64,000 bases of DNA from Lineus longissimus (GCF_910592395.1 NC_088321.1:6698001-6762000), one strand, 5' to 3'. Shown: positions 37,854 to 48,240, numbered from the stretch's first letter. Numbers and translations are program-made. The notes: generated from the sequence alone by a model not told the origin.

Positions 37854-39435
37854 ATGCCGAATAGATGTGTGGTTGGAGGTTGCAATAACATTGCAAACAA
37901 GGCTACGGGGATCGTAGTTCACGCTTTTCCGCTGGAGAAAGGTATTCGAGCGAAATGGGTTCGTTTTGTGGTTTGCAGAAGGAAAGACTGGTCGGAGCCT
38001 GAGCTGAAGAATCGATCGGCTGTGATTTGTTCCGAACACTTCGATAGGACCTGTTACGAACCACTTTCCCGGAACGTTGTAGACTGCAGCAAGGAGTCAG
38101 GATATAAAATAACTAGGTATGTTTACGCTTTGCCTATGCCTATGACCATCAGGTCCATGATTGTCGGTTTTTGTGATGATCGAAGCTGGAAAAGACATGG
38201 GGGCCTAGCCCTAGTCTAGTGCATGTTGCATGCATCATCATTGTGCTTGCAAAAGTTGCATGCATGAGTCATCATGAGGTGTGTGTGCAGTTTGTGGTGC
38301 ATGCAGCCTGCCCATAGGCCTAGGCTGCTGTCCGGATTGTACTACTTCTAGCGTATAGGCCTAAGGCCATTGACCTGAAGTAGGCTACATTGTAGGCTAC
38401 AACTAACTGACAGCCCTAGCCTATATATAGCCTAATGTCATTGATTTAAAATGTAGGGGCCTACTGGTAGCATTTTTGTTTTTTTATTCCAGAACTTGGA
38501 AGAAGAAGTCGGATGCAGTGCCGACAATATATGACTCTGCTCAGACAGCTAAGCCTTCTGGACCCCCACCTTTTGACATGTCAGAGGAGCCAGCAGTGCA
38601 ATCACGGCCATCCGACTACTTAAAAAGAAGGGAGAGAACACGGGTAAGTGTAAGCCTATCGTATAATGTTGCTGATACATCGCAATAATTGAAGACATGG
38701 TATATTGTCTTGTCATGAGTCATGTTTGTAATGATTTTTTAAGCCCTAAACTCTTTTTTTAACAGATTGTGGAATAAGCGTTGGCAACATATGATGCAGG
38801 TCGTGCTTCTGCTAGTCATCAGAGTACCAGCACAGACGCCGATGACACCCGACTAGAAATATTACCAGCAATGAGTCCTACCAGTGAGGTTCACGAGATT
38901 GGTGTCCAGACGGATCCAGAACAAGTCATATTGGAAGCCAAGCATAGGCTGAAGAGGCTTGCAAGATCAAATGGTTAGTAATAGGACTAGTAGATATAGT
39001 GATTTAGGGTTTACTTGTACATGTAGTAAATTTCTTTGTTAAGCAACTTGTATTTTGATATGTGTCTTTCCTTTTTTAATTCTAGTGGTTGTGACAAATT
39101 TCCCCCCAACATTTCTTGAGAAGAAATCAATCCATTGCCAGATATCCCCCGACGTTGTCAACAGTTCCTGCCAGACTAAAATATACTATCGGTCTGTCAG
39201 GACACAGACAGACATTCCAAAAATACAGGCCACACAGAAGCCAACCACACCACAGAAAGCAGAGGATCCTCCGTCGTCTTCCACGCCACGGCCCAAGCAT
39301 TTGAAGAAGAGGCGAATCGATGAGGATGATGAGTTTGCTGCTTCCAATTTAGATGAGTCAATCTCATTTATTGACGAGAATGACAGTGAGAAAAAAGATC
39401 CGACTTGGGACCCAAATCTGTCTGTTGAAGAAATG
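37854..39435 (+). pseudogene. THAP-domain gene, 5' exons, with a nonsense codon
   Basis: Exon 1 (37854-38116) encodes an N-terminal THAP zinc finger: C5-x4-C10, then W, and C-x2-H in VICSEHF. It ends at a GTATGT donor. Exon 2 (38493-38642) and exon 3 (38765-38972) have good AG/GT borders, but exon 3 has an in-frame TAA four codons in. Exon 4 (39086-39434) carries the acidic DPTWDPNLSVEE block before GTAAGT. This layout is like THAP genes of transposon origin common in marine animals; downstream exons are absent. It lies between pieces of Polintons A and C. The 297 bases before it hold no gene. Confidence 0.65.
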
Positions 39436-39593
39436 TAAGTTTTACAAAATATCTTGTGTCAATGTCATCTCTAATAATAATAATAATAATGAAGTTTTTG
39501 TATAGCCCTTTTCCATGGATTTGGTCCGTGCTCTCCGTGTGATCTTGTAAATAAGTGCGTTTTTAGTTGTGCCTTGAAAGTGTCAGTGTTTTG
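39436..39593. repeat. AAT microsatellite and dispersed repeat piece
   Basis: An (AATAAT)n run near 39472-39491 is followed by AAGTTTTTGTATAGCCCTTTTCC, a common type of dispersed repeat start, up to the broken end of Polinton C. Confidence 0.5.
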
Positions 39594-40323
39594 GCAATCG
39601 AATCGATTCATTGATTCTACTCATGCCTGCTTTAGTCAATCCTTGACTGTCTAAGGTGATAAAATTTGTCCAATCGTCTGAGTAAATGAACGATAAATTA
39701 TCAATATAAAGTCTATGATGGTCTGCATAGACATATCCTTTTTTATCTGCATTAAATGGAAACTTACTAGGATCATTCAAATAATAGTTACCATTATCCA
39801 TGACAATGTCTAGCGCTTGTATTTTACCTTTGTGAAAATAGTTGAAGTCAACGGAGCCAAATTCAAGTTTCAAATTTTCATAGGCTTGTTTATTGTAAGG
39901 ATTTTTTGATTGATTAAAGTCAGGATTTCCTGGTAATGGAATTTTTAGCTGGTGTAATATCTTTCTGATGGTAAAATAGACATGGAATCTAAAAATACTC
40001 TGTACTAAAGGGTCAGCATGATTAATATGATTATGCCAGCTTACACCTGAACCTGATGAAGCACAGTATAATGCAAATTTAAATTGGTTTTCCCAGTTAT
40101 TCATGCTTGCATTTTTAATATAATCTTGGACTTGAGAATAAGTTGTAAATTTTCGTGGATTCACCTTATTAGGGAAAATATCAATTGTATTGAAATAAAA
40201 ACTTTGATTTGGTGTTACATGAATTTTTTGATGGATAAACGGATATTTGGTTAAAGAATTATTCTTGTAAGATACAGGATAGTTTACATCAGCATTATAT
40301 TTTAAATAGTTTGGAAAACTCAT
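39594..40323 (-). pseudogene. 480-aa-type Polinton protein of C, 3' truncated
   Basis: It covers about the first 243 codons of the family also seen at 19733-21175 and 51155-52561 (FKFALYCASSGSGVS; FRFHVYFTIRKILHQ; GMSRINESIR). Similarity stops inside the most conserved block at about 39594, where host repeat DNA begins. It lacks the N-terminal TPVK/FSAINK extension of the B copy. The ATG overlaps the end of the polymerase gene as TAAATG (stop then start). Confidence 0.75.
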
Positions 40324-43300
40324 TTATTTATGTTAAATTTTTTATAATGTCCTAAAGCTAAGGTTGAAATACCATCTTCTAAAATGTGTCTTTTTGTATC
40401 CATTGCATCTAAAGCTACTTTGGTGACTTGTTCAGTGTAAAGTTGATGATTTCTTGACCTAAACACCTCCATCCTTTTTTCAATTGGAATTTTTTCCAAG
40501 AGCACAGACTTGTAATCTTCAAAAGTGATTTCATTTTTTACTACGTTCTTCTTAATTCCTTTACATTTTTTGACTTCGTCGTCTTTGTCAGTTGTATAAC
40601 TGTATAGTTTTGATCTGAGTGCGATGAATTCAGTGATGACATTACCAGCTTCTTCGTCTTTAAATTTTCCAATTACTTTCTTGTTCGTTTCATCAAACAA
40701 TGGATGACACCCACGAACGGAGTGAGCGTTTTTAGGAAAATTTGAAAAGTCAAATAATTCAGCATCTTGTTTCATGTCTTTATAAATATCATCAGTTTGA
40801 ATGTGATAGACTAAAGAATCTGTATCAGTGTAAAGCAGTTGTGCTTTGTCACCATACTTTTTCATCATATGATTATAATGGAAATCATACATGTGTATTT
40901 TTGACAGGTCTAAAATGGCCTGTCCCATAAATATTGGTTTATTCAGATAAACTTCTGCTTTTTGAGATTCTACCATGACTAGATCTTCACTGAAAATTTT
41001 GCGAGATCTAAAATTATTCGAATTCACAAGCTTTCGATATTGTTTAACATTTGTAGCCAATTTTATGTTTTTTCTATCTCTGACTGATTCCATTGTCTTT
41101 CCAAAGCATGAATTGTTCATCAATTTGAAGAAGTCCTTTTCAAAGTCATTTTTTGCTTTGGCACGATGACTTGTGTTTAAGTCAATGTACTCTTTCAAAA
41201 AGTATGATTCTGTATAAGAAATTCCTCTATGAATTTTAGTCAACTTTAAACCTTGACTCAAGTAGAATTTCAAAGCCTTATGATGCACAATATAATTTTT
41301 CTTATTCCGAAGATTAGGAATCAACATTCCATTCATAAGTTCAGGTGCAAGTGGATAATCATTGTGCAAATTGTGCAAATGTATAGGATATTCTAAGTCA
41401 ACTTCAAGTGTGCATGGGATGTCTTGCCAATTTTTTAATTCTGATTGAGTCATCCATTTAAAATTAGAATGTGGTAATTTTTCACTCATAGATAATCCAT
41501 ACAAATTATTTGCGTCAAGATAAGAGATATAACTTGTAGGTTGATTAGGATCAAAATCTTTCAAGTAGGGATTATTTGCTTTTGCGTATCTGTGACTTGC
41601 TTGACAGATTCCTCCTCGAATACCACATTCAAAGAAGTTGTAATGGTCCACATCTGTTAAAAGTTCAATTTCAACATCTGTCATTTTCAACATGGCTTGC
41701 CAAGACAATCCTGGACCTGTATAAGTCCACACTGGATCTAAATTATAAATGTCCATGCATGTGTTCCTGAAATTGTCAAGGATGTCTGCTAAAAGTAGAA
41801 CATCTGTTTTGAGATACAGGCTGTGATAATCTCGAAATGTTTTGCATCGAAATTTTTCCCATACATTCTTTGCATGGGAATAGTCTTCTTGTGAAATTTT
41901 TATATCATTAAACTCTGAGTCAAATGATTTCATTGAAGGAAGTACTTTTTCTTCAAATTTATTGTGTGAGTCTACCCATTCATAAGGATAAACTCCTTTT
42001 CTAGTTAGAAGTTCAAAGGAGTCTCCTTTGTAATATTTTGACAGATGCTTTTTCTCTGTGTTAGGCAAATTATTTGCAAGATTTGCTAGAGATGACTGCA
42101 TGAGTCTATATGAGTCAAGGAATCTGATTGAAAATGACTTGTAGTCTTCAAAATGTAACGTCTTGCTGAACGAAATATAGTTTTCACTATTATTTGCAAG
42201 CACATTTAAGTCACCTTTCAGATTTTTCACAAACAGATGTGCATCATAACCTGAAAGATTATGAAAATACACTGGTATGAAATCAGGAGCTTGTAATTGA
42301 AGGTTACATATATTACAGGCTGCTCCTCTGTATTTTCCATTAAAATGGTTGTGATCACGAACTTTATAATTTTTTTCTGTAAATTTCTTGTCACAGAGAT
42401 AACATTTTTCAGCTGACTCATGGTTATCCTGTTGTTCTTGTGTTAAGGCTAACATAGCTTTAGGTTTGGTGAAATGCTTGTCATGAATGTTATAGACAGC
42501 TTTTTCAATCTCTTTACAAAATCTTTCTCCTATATCTTCATTAGGATCAACCATGCTATATTCTACTAAGAGATTTTCATCTTTAATTTGATCCTTGTCA
42601 AAAACGACATAGAAGCTAAATGAGTTAGGAATATGTTCCTGAATTTGAACAGTTTTCTCACTACCTTTTGATTGACTTTTTGCAAGGTTGATTCAAAGTC
42701 AGCAATGATTACAACAGGATGCTTTTGCTCCATTTTTTTATTTTTGAATTTGAGTAAATTAGAGTGTAAAAATGGAGTGCTAACTCTGACACATTCATAT
42801 TTTCTACAATGTGTCATGTGCTCCTGATATCTTTTTTCTCTAAGATGAGGATAATCTGCTGATATGACTTTCAAGCATCTAAAACAAACTTTGACTTGTC
42901 CCTTATGTTTAGAATTAGCTTTAGAAATCAGCCTAGAAAAGTTCTTGATCCAAGCATAGTGGTAATTTGCATCATCTTTGACATCTTCAGTGTGTTCACC
43001 TTCTGGAAAATCATCTTCATCTTTGTAGTGAAGTAAATTTATGTAGTGGCCATCAGGTAAAATTTTCTCTGAAATCAGTGTTGGAAAAATTTTAAAATTA
43101 TTTGATGGAATAAAAGTATATACATTGACACCTAATTCAGGAATATTTTTTTCGAAAATTTCAATATCCTTGATTGTAACAGGATATTGAATTCCTCTGA
43201 ACATGTGGTCTAATTCAGATTTGTTATAATTTGAAACACGTTCTGGATGATTATTTAATTTTAAAAGCGCAGCTTCAACAGAATATCTGAAGCATTTTTG

Positions 43301-44290
43301 ATCAGTGTTTTTCACATTGATTATGGCTTGTTTTTTCTGAATCTTTTCCGGTAAAGGAATATAGCTTGATCCTGAAAATGGTGTATAATTGTCTGTATGT
43401 AAGTCAAGCTTAGTAATTTCTAATAATCTCCAACTTGAACCAGGTTGAAGAAGTTTTTTCTCTTCTTCTAACATTTTTATTATAAATTTAGGGTAATCTA
43501 AGAGTCTTCCATAAAGGATGGTATGATAAAATCGAAGTTGAAACTCTTTTTCAATATTCTTTCTTCGCATTAGAATATGTAGAATGATTGAAATTTTTAA
43601 ACCTACTTTATTTTCCTCATTAATTTTTTCTTGAAGAATAGGTTCTATTTTTTCCAAGTAAGGTTCAACACCCATTTTAGGAAGTCCCTCCATTTGAAAA
43701 TGATTAGCAAATCCTCTTAAAGCGGACTTGAATTTTTTGAATGTTTTTAACTCTGTATGTTTTTCAATGAGGTCTTTAATAAGTGATTTTTTCATATTAT
43801 TTTTCACTTCAATACCAAGCTCTTTGGCTTGTTTGAAAAGATCTGATTTCAAAATACGTTTAATTGGTTCCTTGGTCAAGAGTTCTTTCAACTTCTCAAT
43901 ATTAAGATTGTGATAATTCTTATGACCAAGATCCTTAGCTTTTTCTAAAAGAGGTTTTCTGATTGAAATTTTTGGCTTTACAGGTTTAGGTTTAATTTCA
44001 ACCAAATTTTCCTGTGATATTTTGTCCTCTAAAATTGTATCCAGTTATTCTTTTTTGAACTTTCTGGCATTGACTCCAAGTCTTTGTGCAAGAACTCTTT
44101 TTTCAATTTGTGACAAGTCAGAAACTGGCTTGTCAATTTTCACTTCAACATCATTGAAACTGTTTGGAATTTGTTGAAGTTTTTCTAGTAACTTTTCTCT
44201 TGAAAGTGAACCATATTTTTTCACCTTGTTTCTGTAGGCAAGTATTTTTAATTCATCAGTAGATAATAAATCTGACGAATTCATGTTCAT
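40320..44290 (-). pseudogene. Polinton C protein-primed DNA polymerase B, near full length, two breaks
   Basis: About 1320 codons. SAP-like repeats (44290-43740) are interrupted by TAA at 44045-44047. Next a zinc cluster (VCFRCLK; HMTHCRKYEC), exonuclease I (VIIADFESTLQ, about 42705) and a frameshift near 42670. An endonuclease VII-like insert follows (CYLCDKKF, DHNHFNGKYRGA, CNICN; about 42290-42420). Then exonuclease II (FLDSYRLMQSS), exonuclease III (YLKTDVLLLADIL), motif A (YLDANNLYGLSM), motif B (KLMNNSCFGKTM) and motif C (YTDTDSLVYH). It ends LALGHYKKFNINK, with no primase. All catalytic motifs are intact. Confidence 0.9.
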
Positions 44291-44323
44291 TTATTATAGA
44301 AAAAGTTTTTAGTTAAGTAAACG

Positions 44324-44398
44324 TTTAGGGAATTCCCCTTTTTTAAGTTTCGGTTTCGGTTTCAATAAGTCATTTTATAATCAAGTTTTTGATTATAA
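44324..44398 (-). promoter_or_regulatory. Conserved upstream element of the polymerase gene (C copy)
   Basis: TTTAGGGAATTCCCC, T-run, AAGTTTCGGTTT as in B at 36686-36725, followed by a hairpin TTATAATCAA/TTGATTATAA at 44375-44398. Confidence 0.5.
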
Positions 44399-44406
44399 GA
44401 TTCCAA

Positions 44407-44490
44407 ATGAATACAACAGATTTATTATCTACTGATGAAAGTAAAATATTTCTCAAACGAACCAGTAAAAAGAATTTTAAAGACTGATCT
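44407..44490 (+). pseudogene. Inverted relic of the SAP gene start
   Basis: A 27-codon plus-strand ORF starts MNTTDLLSTDESKI, like the start of the minus-strand SAP gene 120 bp away (MNMNSSDLLSTDELKI). It looks like an inverted partial duplication. Confidence 0.45.
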
Positions 44491-44626
44491 TTAGTGAAAT
44501 TTAAAATTCTAGTTAATCCTCACTTGAGCGAAAATCTAGAACTTAGGGTTCACCACGCCCATGAGAATTTGTGAAAATCATCATGGGTGAGGCTTCATTT
44601 ATTATAAGGAAAAGTTTTTTAATTTT
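44491..44626. other. Intergenic with imperfect hairpin
   Basis: ACCACGCCCATGA and TCATGGGTGAGG form an imperfect stem near 44553-44600; no gene. Confidence 0.4.
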
Positions 44627-44890
44627 TTAAAAAATCCAATGTTGAGAGATATCATTGTCTTTTTTGTAAATGAAGACCTCATCTTTATCATGAGGTTCTA
44701 TATTACCCAAATCTAAAATTTTATCCTTTATTCGTTTTGGTAATGTTACACTATACAATACCTTTTTATCTCTGGGTATTAAAGGTAGTAAAAAAGCATA
44801 CTTATCAGTTGATGATAATAAATCTATTATTTCAATTTTATACCAAGTATTATCAGGAACATTTCTCCAATTGACATATACTTCTTTCAT
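44627..44890 (-). CDS. Paralogue of the OB-fold-like small protein, Polinton C
   Basis: The 87-residue ORF (VPDNTWYKIEIIDLLSSTDK; LPKRIKDKIL) aligns in pattern with the gene just upstream at 44939-45238 (LPLNKWYKINSF; SLIKQKI), which indicates a tandem duplication in C. Start after AAATAAAATG. Function unknown; a single-strand DNA-binding role is only a suggestion. Confidence 0.55.
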   Translation of the reverse strand: MKEVYVNWRNVPDNTWYKIEIIDLLSSTDKYAFLLPLIPRDKKVLYSVTLPKRIKDKILDLGNIEPHDKDEVFIYKKDNDISQHWIF

Positions 44891-44938
44891 TTTATTTACA
44901 AGAAAATAATTTTCTTTAAGTAGACGTTTAGTAGAAAA

Positions 44939-45238
44939 TTATTCCAAGAGGTTAAATCCATAAAATTTTTTACCATGTTTTGTTTCTTTTATTCCTGTGA
45001 ATCTTATATAATTGTGACCGGGTGTTATTTTTTGTTTAATCAGACTGGTTGTCCAAACAGTCAACACCTTAGCTTCTGAGTCTTCAAGTTCAAGAAGTAT
45101 TGATTCTCCTATTTTTGTGTTTATACTTCTGAATGAGTTGATTTTATACCATTTGTTCAATGGAAGATCTTTAAATTTTAGATAATCTGTTGAATCTGTG
45201 ACTCTTGATTCAAGTTCTTCGTTTGACGGAAAGTTCAT
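44939..45238 (-). CDS. Small OB-fold/ssDNA-binding-like protein, Polinton C
   Basis: The intact 99-residue ORF is the first gene inside the right TIR of C. Blocks: LKFKDLPLNKWYKINSFR, LLELEDSEAKVLTVWTTSLI, GKKFYGFNLLE. The B counterpart (13333-13629) is at the same position relative to its TIR but has a stop. This family is widely found in animal Polintons. The alternating strand pattern and size fit an OB fold; unproven. Confidence 0.65.
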   Translation of the reverse strand: MNFPSNEELESRVTDSTDYLKFKDLPLNKWYKINSFRSINTKIGESILLELEDSEAKVLTVWTTSLIKQKITPGHNYIRFTGIKETKHGKKFYGFNLLE

Positions 45239-45553
45239 TTTATTTACAAGAAAATAATTTTTGTTAAGTAGACGTTTTGTAATTTTTGTAATTTTTGTAA
45301 TTTTTGTAATTTTTGTAATTTTTGTAATTTTTGTAAATTTTGTAATTTTTGTAAATTTTGTAATTTTTGTAAATTTTATAAATTTTGTAATTTTTGTAAA
45401 TTTTATAAATTTAGTGACTTGACTGAAGTTTGACTAGAAACTATTTAGACTAGGATTTGACTGAGATAAGTTTTGAAACGTGTTGACTGGGATTTGACTT
45501 GGAGATTTTGACTGGGATTTGACTTGGCCCCGTAGACCCATTTCTACATGATG
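45239..45553. repeat. Right TIR of Polinton C with 9 bp tandem repeats
   Basis: Near-perfect tandem GTAATTTTT units (45280-45420) are followed by GACTGGGATTTGACTTGG repeats and an outer end resembling the B terminus. The left TIR is missing, so the exact end and the target duplication cannot be fixed. Confidence 0.65.
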
Positions 45554-46084
45554 CTCATTGCCTTCGTCAAATTGGATTTTCTCTGGTTTAGCCTCCTCAA
45601 AGATCACTTTAAATGCATCTCTGATTTCTTCTCCTCTCTTGCTCTTAACGGCCATAGCTTAAGCATAGCGACTGAATAGGTCAATTACTGTCAAAATGAA
45701 TCTGTTGCCTTTATTCTGTTTCTCAAATTTTTGCATGTCCACAAGATCTGCTTGCCATTGTTGATCGATGAAAGATACCATTGTCTTTCGGAACGTAAAT
45801 TTCTTAATGGCCGGTTTGTGTAGTTGGTAAGTTGGTAGTGTGTCTAGAAATTCTTTTACTTCCTTGTACCTGATTTTGTTACTAGTTTTACTAGTTTTAC
45901 TAGTAACACTATCCTCCCTTACTTGTTTCCATATCATACTTAATGAACTGTAAGCCACAGGACTTTCAGGATTGTAATACAAATCTCTCAGATACTGTTC
46001 GATGTTGTCTGGGTTAGACTGGACTTTGTTGTCTGGGTTAGACTGTTCGATGTTTACTGGGTCTTTTAGTTCTGTTTTACTCAT
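45554..46084 (-). pseudogene. Polinton A integrase, 5' half, cut by Polinton C
   Basis: About 177 codons with a helical head (YLRDLYYNPESPVAYSS; PTYQLHKPAIKKF), catalytic Asp 1 in QWQADLVDM, then VIDLFSRYA, a TAA at 45656-45658, and catalytic Asp 2 in KIQFDEGNE at the break. The third catalytic residue and C-terminal domain are missing. The head contains TSKTSKTS repeats. The start forms one half of the CATTTAAATG palindrome shared with the ATPase gene. Confidence 0.8.
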
Positions 46085-46091
46085 TTAAATG
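46082..46091. promoter_or_regulatory. Ten-base palindrome holding two divergent start codons
   Basis: CATTTAAATG is a perfect palindrome. Its ends are the start codons of the integrase (minus) and ATPase (plus) of Polinton A, each in a TAAATG context. Confidence 0.6.
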
Positions 46092-46704
46092 AAGGCAAAA
46101 GACATACTAGTTTTTCGGTCCACACAACAAGTTAATTTCAGGAGTTACCAATTGCGGTGAGACCCATTTTGCTCTTGGCCTCTTAGAGAAGGAATATCGT
46201 CATAAGTTCCAGAACATAGTCATTTTCTGCCCCACTTACTTCAGAAACAAGACGTACAATAGGAGATGGATTTACGAAGACAAGAATGTTTTCATTGTCA
46301 ATCCAATTGCTGTAGCCAATAATTTAGACCCTGTGCTTCAATTTGCCACCATGGCCTTCGAAGGGTCACAGACATTATTCATCATTGATGATGGTGCTCA
46401 TTTGAGAGACACAAAGAAGAAGGTGTCTGAGTTATGTAATCTTGCCTTTTCCGGTAGACACTACAATCTGACTGTTTGGTTACTCGTTCAGAAGTACAAC
46501 TCTGTTGTTAAGGACTTTGGAGAGAACATAAGGGTTTTAGTCCTGTTTTTCAACAAGGATGAATCGGCAATGAAAGACGCCTTAGAAGAAAATAGTGTTA
46601 TCCCTAAAGACCAGAGGCAAAAATACATAGATACCCTTAAAAAGACGAAAGGATCTAAATTAATCATAAGACTAGAACACCCGTTAGGTTTTATTCACGT
46701 TTAG
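46089..46704 (+). pseudogene. A32/FtsK-like packaging ATPase of Polinton A, defective
   Basis: A frameshift near 46137 separates the start from the core. The Walker A segment reads GVTNCGETHF, where the catalytic Lys of the family (GKT in B) is Glu. Walker B is intact (TLFIIDDGA). Then LAFSGRHYNLTVWLLVQKYN and a tail like that of B. About 205 codons. Both the frameshift and the Lys to Glu change indicate an inactive relic. Confidence 0.85.
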
Positions 46705-46767
46705 TCTTTCTTCTTCCTAGTCTTTCTTCTTCCTTATTCTTTCTTCTTCCTTCTTCTTTCTTCTTCC

Positions 46768-46860
46768 TTAGTCTTTCCTCTTCCTTCCAACGAAATAGTA
46801 AATCCCAAAACCCAAGACGCTCAATCCTAAAATGATCCAAAGGTGATCGTAATTCTTCAT
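46768..46860 (-). CDS. Tiny single-helix membrane ORF (30 aa)
   Basis: A 30-codon ORF reads MKNYDHLW, a hydrophobic helix (IILGLSVLGFGIYYF), then GRKRKD. It sits between convergent and collinear genes of A, next to a CTTCTTTCTTCTTCC pyrimidine tract (46705-46795). Small one-helix proteins occur in Polintons, but evidence here is only composition. Confidence 0.35.
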   Translation of the reverse strand: MKNYDHLWIILGLSVLGFGIYYFVGRKRKD

Positions 46861-46875
46861 TTCATCGCTGGGCTT

Positions 46876-47205
46876 TTAAGAGTCGCTCACTTGCGGTTGT
46901 CTAGGAATGGTAATTCCATTATGTGGGTTTAAACTGTTGTACAATGAAAGTGAGGCGTCGGCATTTTTGAAGTCAATTGCTGCTTCACGCTCTCTCTTTA
47001 ATTCAAGGTTAACGAAGTCAATGGTATTTTTCCTACGCTCATCCCATTCTGTGGATGCTCTTTGCAATTGCTCTTGAGCTAAATTATGTCTCTTCATTTC
47101 AGCCTCGTAGCCATTCTTGTCTGGTGATTTAAAAAGGTATCCAGAACCGGTGAAGGCTAAACCAGTCACCAGCGCAGAACCAATCATCATAGCTATGCCT
47201 GCCAT
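46876..47205 (-). CDS. Conserved Polinton protein, hydrophobic head and coiled coil (A copy)
   Basis: The 109-residue ORF is the counterpart of 19306-19716. Head IAMMIGSALVTGLAFTGSG, then RHNLAQEQLQRASTEWDERR, then a charged helix and SLYNSLNPHNG. It ends earlier than the B copy, lacking the DFY tail, so it may be truncated. Start in ATTAAATGG. Confidence 0.65.
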   Translation of the reverse strand: MAGIAMMIGSALVTGLAFTGSGYLFKSPDKNGYEAEMKRHNLAQEQLQRASTEWDERRKNTIDFVNLELKREREAAIDFKNADASLSLYNSLNPHNGITIPRQPQVSDS

Positions 47206-47242
47206 TTAATTTAGTGTGATTTTAGCCAAAATGAGTAAAAAA

Positions 47243-47987
47243 TCAGGCGCAGTGAGTAAAGGTCAATTGGTACTGCACATCAAAACCATTAAGGTCGATA
47301 ATGTCATTGTTTTCATCTGTTAGGCGAATATTCAACTTGCCAACACTTGATTTGCACGGAATTTCCATGTTATCTCCAAAGGAATATGCTATCATGTCTC
47401 CAAAGTAAGATTCTTTTATTGGTCTAGTGGCTAAGACATCTGATGGCTTTCCATTGCTCATTACATTGTTGACGATGTCACAGTGGAAAACAAAATAGTC
47501 CATTGGTCTAAAATTTAATGGCCTCTCGCTTACAAACTCGCCCTTTGTTGATTTATCAGCATCTAAGGTATCAGCATCTAAGGGATAAGGCCATTCCGAT
47601 TTAAAGCCAAACAATTCATTGCTTTTACCAAAAAACATAAACTGGAAATACTCTGCATTTTTTCTCTTAATCATCTTCATTACTGTCCTACCAGTGGGCT
47701 CATCAACATCAAACTTAACAGTATTTTTGCTTAAACTATTTTCTTTCAATTCATTTGCAAACGCCTTTGAAAAGCTTTCTAGGTCATAGAGGCCATCGGG
47801 TATTGTGATAACTGTCAACGAAGGTCCACGCAACTTCATTTCGTTATTTTGTTTTGCTTTACTTATGTTGTAGAATGTACAGGGTATTCCCGCAAATGTT
47901 AAACTGACGCTGAAACTGATGTATGGTTAAATCATGTGATTTCTGTTCTGGGTAGTCACTGGAATTAATGTACACCATGGTTTTCAT
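47243..47987 (-). pseudogene. Putative minor capsid (penton-like) protein 1 of Polinton A, frameshifted
   Basis: The start at 47987 (GTAAATGA) opens a short frame. Near 47905 similarity shifts frame and continues to 47243. Blocks: AGIPCTFYNI (B: AIIPTTYYNV), TIPDGLYDLESF, FHCDIVNNVMSNGKPSDVLA, and a strand-rich end. About 248 codons versus 230 in B. Jelly-roll assignment is inference from Polinton context. Confidence 0.55.
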
Positions 47988-48003
47988 TTACTTCACTTAA
48001 ATT

Positions 48004-48240
48004 CTACTTGATTATGTTTCTGGGTAAAATACCTTGATCGTAAAAGTATTCCAATGTTACATTACTGACTGCTACAATTCCGCCAAGTTTAAGAATCTCT
48101 TCTAAGTTTGCCTGACTTGGTGGGCCAATGGCAATTCTCAAGAATCTCTTAAGTAAATGTGAGTAACCAATTGTTGCCGTTGACAATAACACACTTTGGT
48201 ACAGTGTATTGATGATTTCCTTCTTTCCTGGTGTTTCCAT
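48004..48240 (-). CDS. Conserved small Polinton protein (A copy), 78 aa
   Basis: Intact counterpart of 25450-25728: INTLYQSVLLSTATIGYSHL, GPPSQANLEEILKLGGIVAV, GILPRNIIK. Hydrophobic in the first half. Start in AATAAATGG. Role unknown. Confidence 0.65.
   Translation of the reverse strand: METPGKKEIINTLYQSVLLSTATIGYSHLLKRFLRIAIGPPSQANLEEILKLGGIVAVSNVTLEYFYDQGILPRNIIK

Larger units (their letters stand above)
39594..45553. mobile_element. Polinton/Maverick C, left-truncated
   Basis: All its genes run on the minus strand. From the right end: two ssDNA-binding-like genes, SAP/polymerase gene, then the first half of the 480-residue-type gene, which breaks off at about 39594. The right end (45239-45553) resembles the B TIR in layout: AT-rich GTAATTTTT/GTAAATTTT runs next to the first start codon, then TGACTGGGATTTGAC repeats, then GGCCCCGTAGACCCATTTCT, comparable with the outer B end. 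Beyond 45553 the A integrase frame begins, so C inserted in that gene. The left end is lost. Confidence 0.75.

Noticed and set aside
40742-41770. Plus-strand ORFs across the polymerase of C
   Set aside because: Shadows of the minus-strand polymerase frame, which has all conserved motifs.
39594-44290. C polymerase as the missing N-terminal half of the A polymerase
   Set aside because: C carries its own complete polymerase C-terminus and its own 480-residue-type gene, both also present in A, so it is a separate element.
45280-45420. Possible CRISPR-like or regulatory array of 9 bp units
   Set aside because: There are no spacers; it is a simple tandem repeat in the TIR of Polinton C in a eukaryotic setting.
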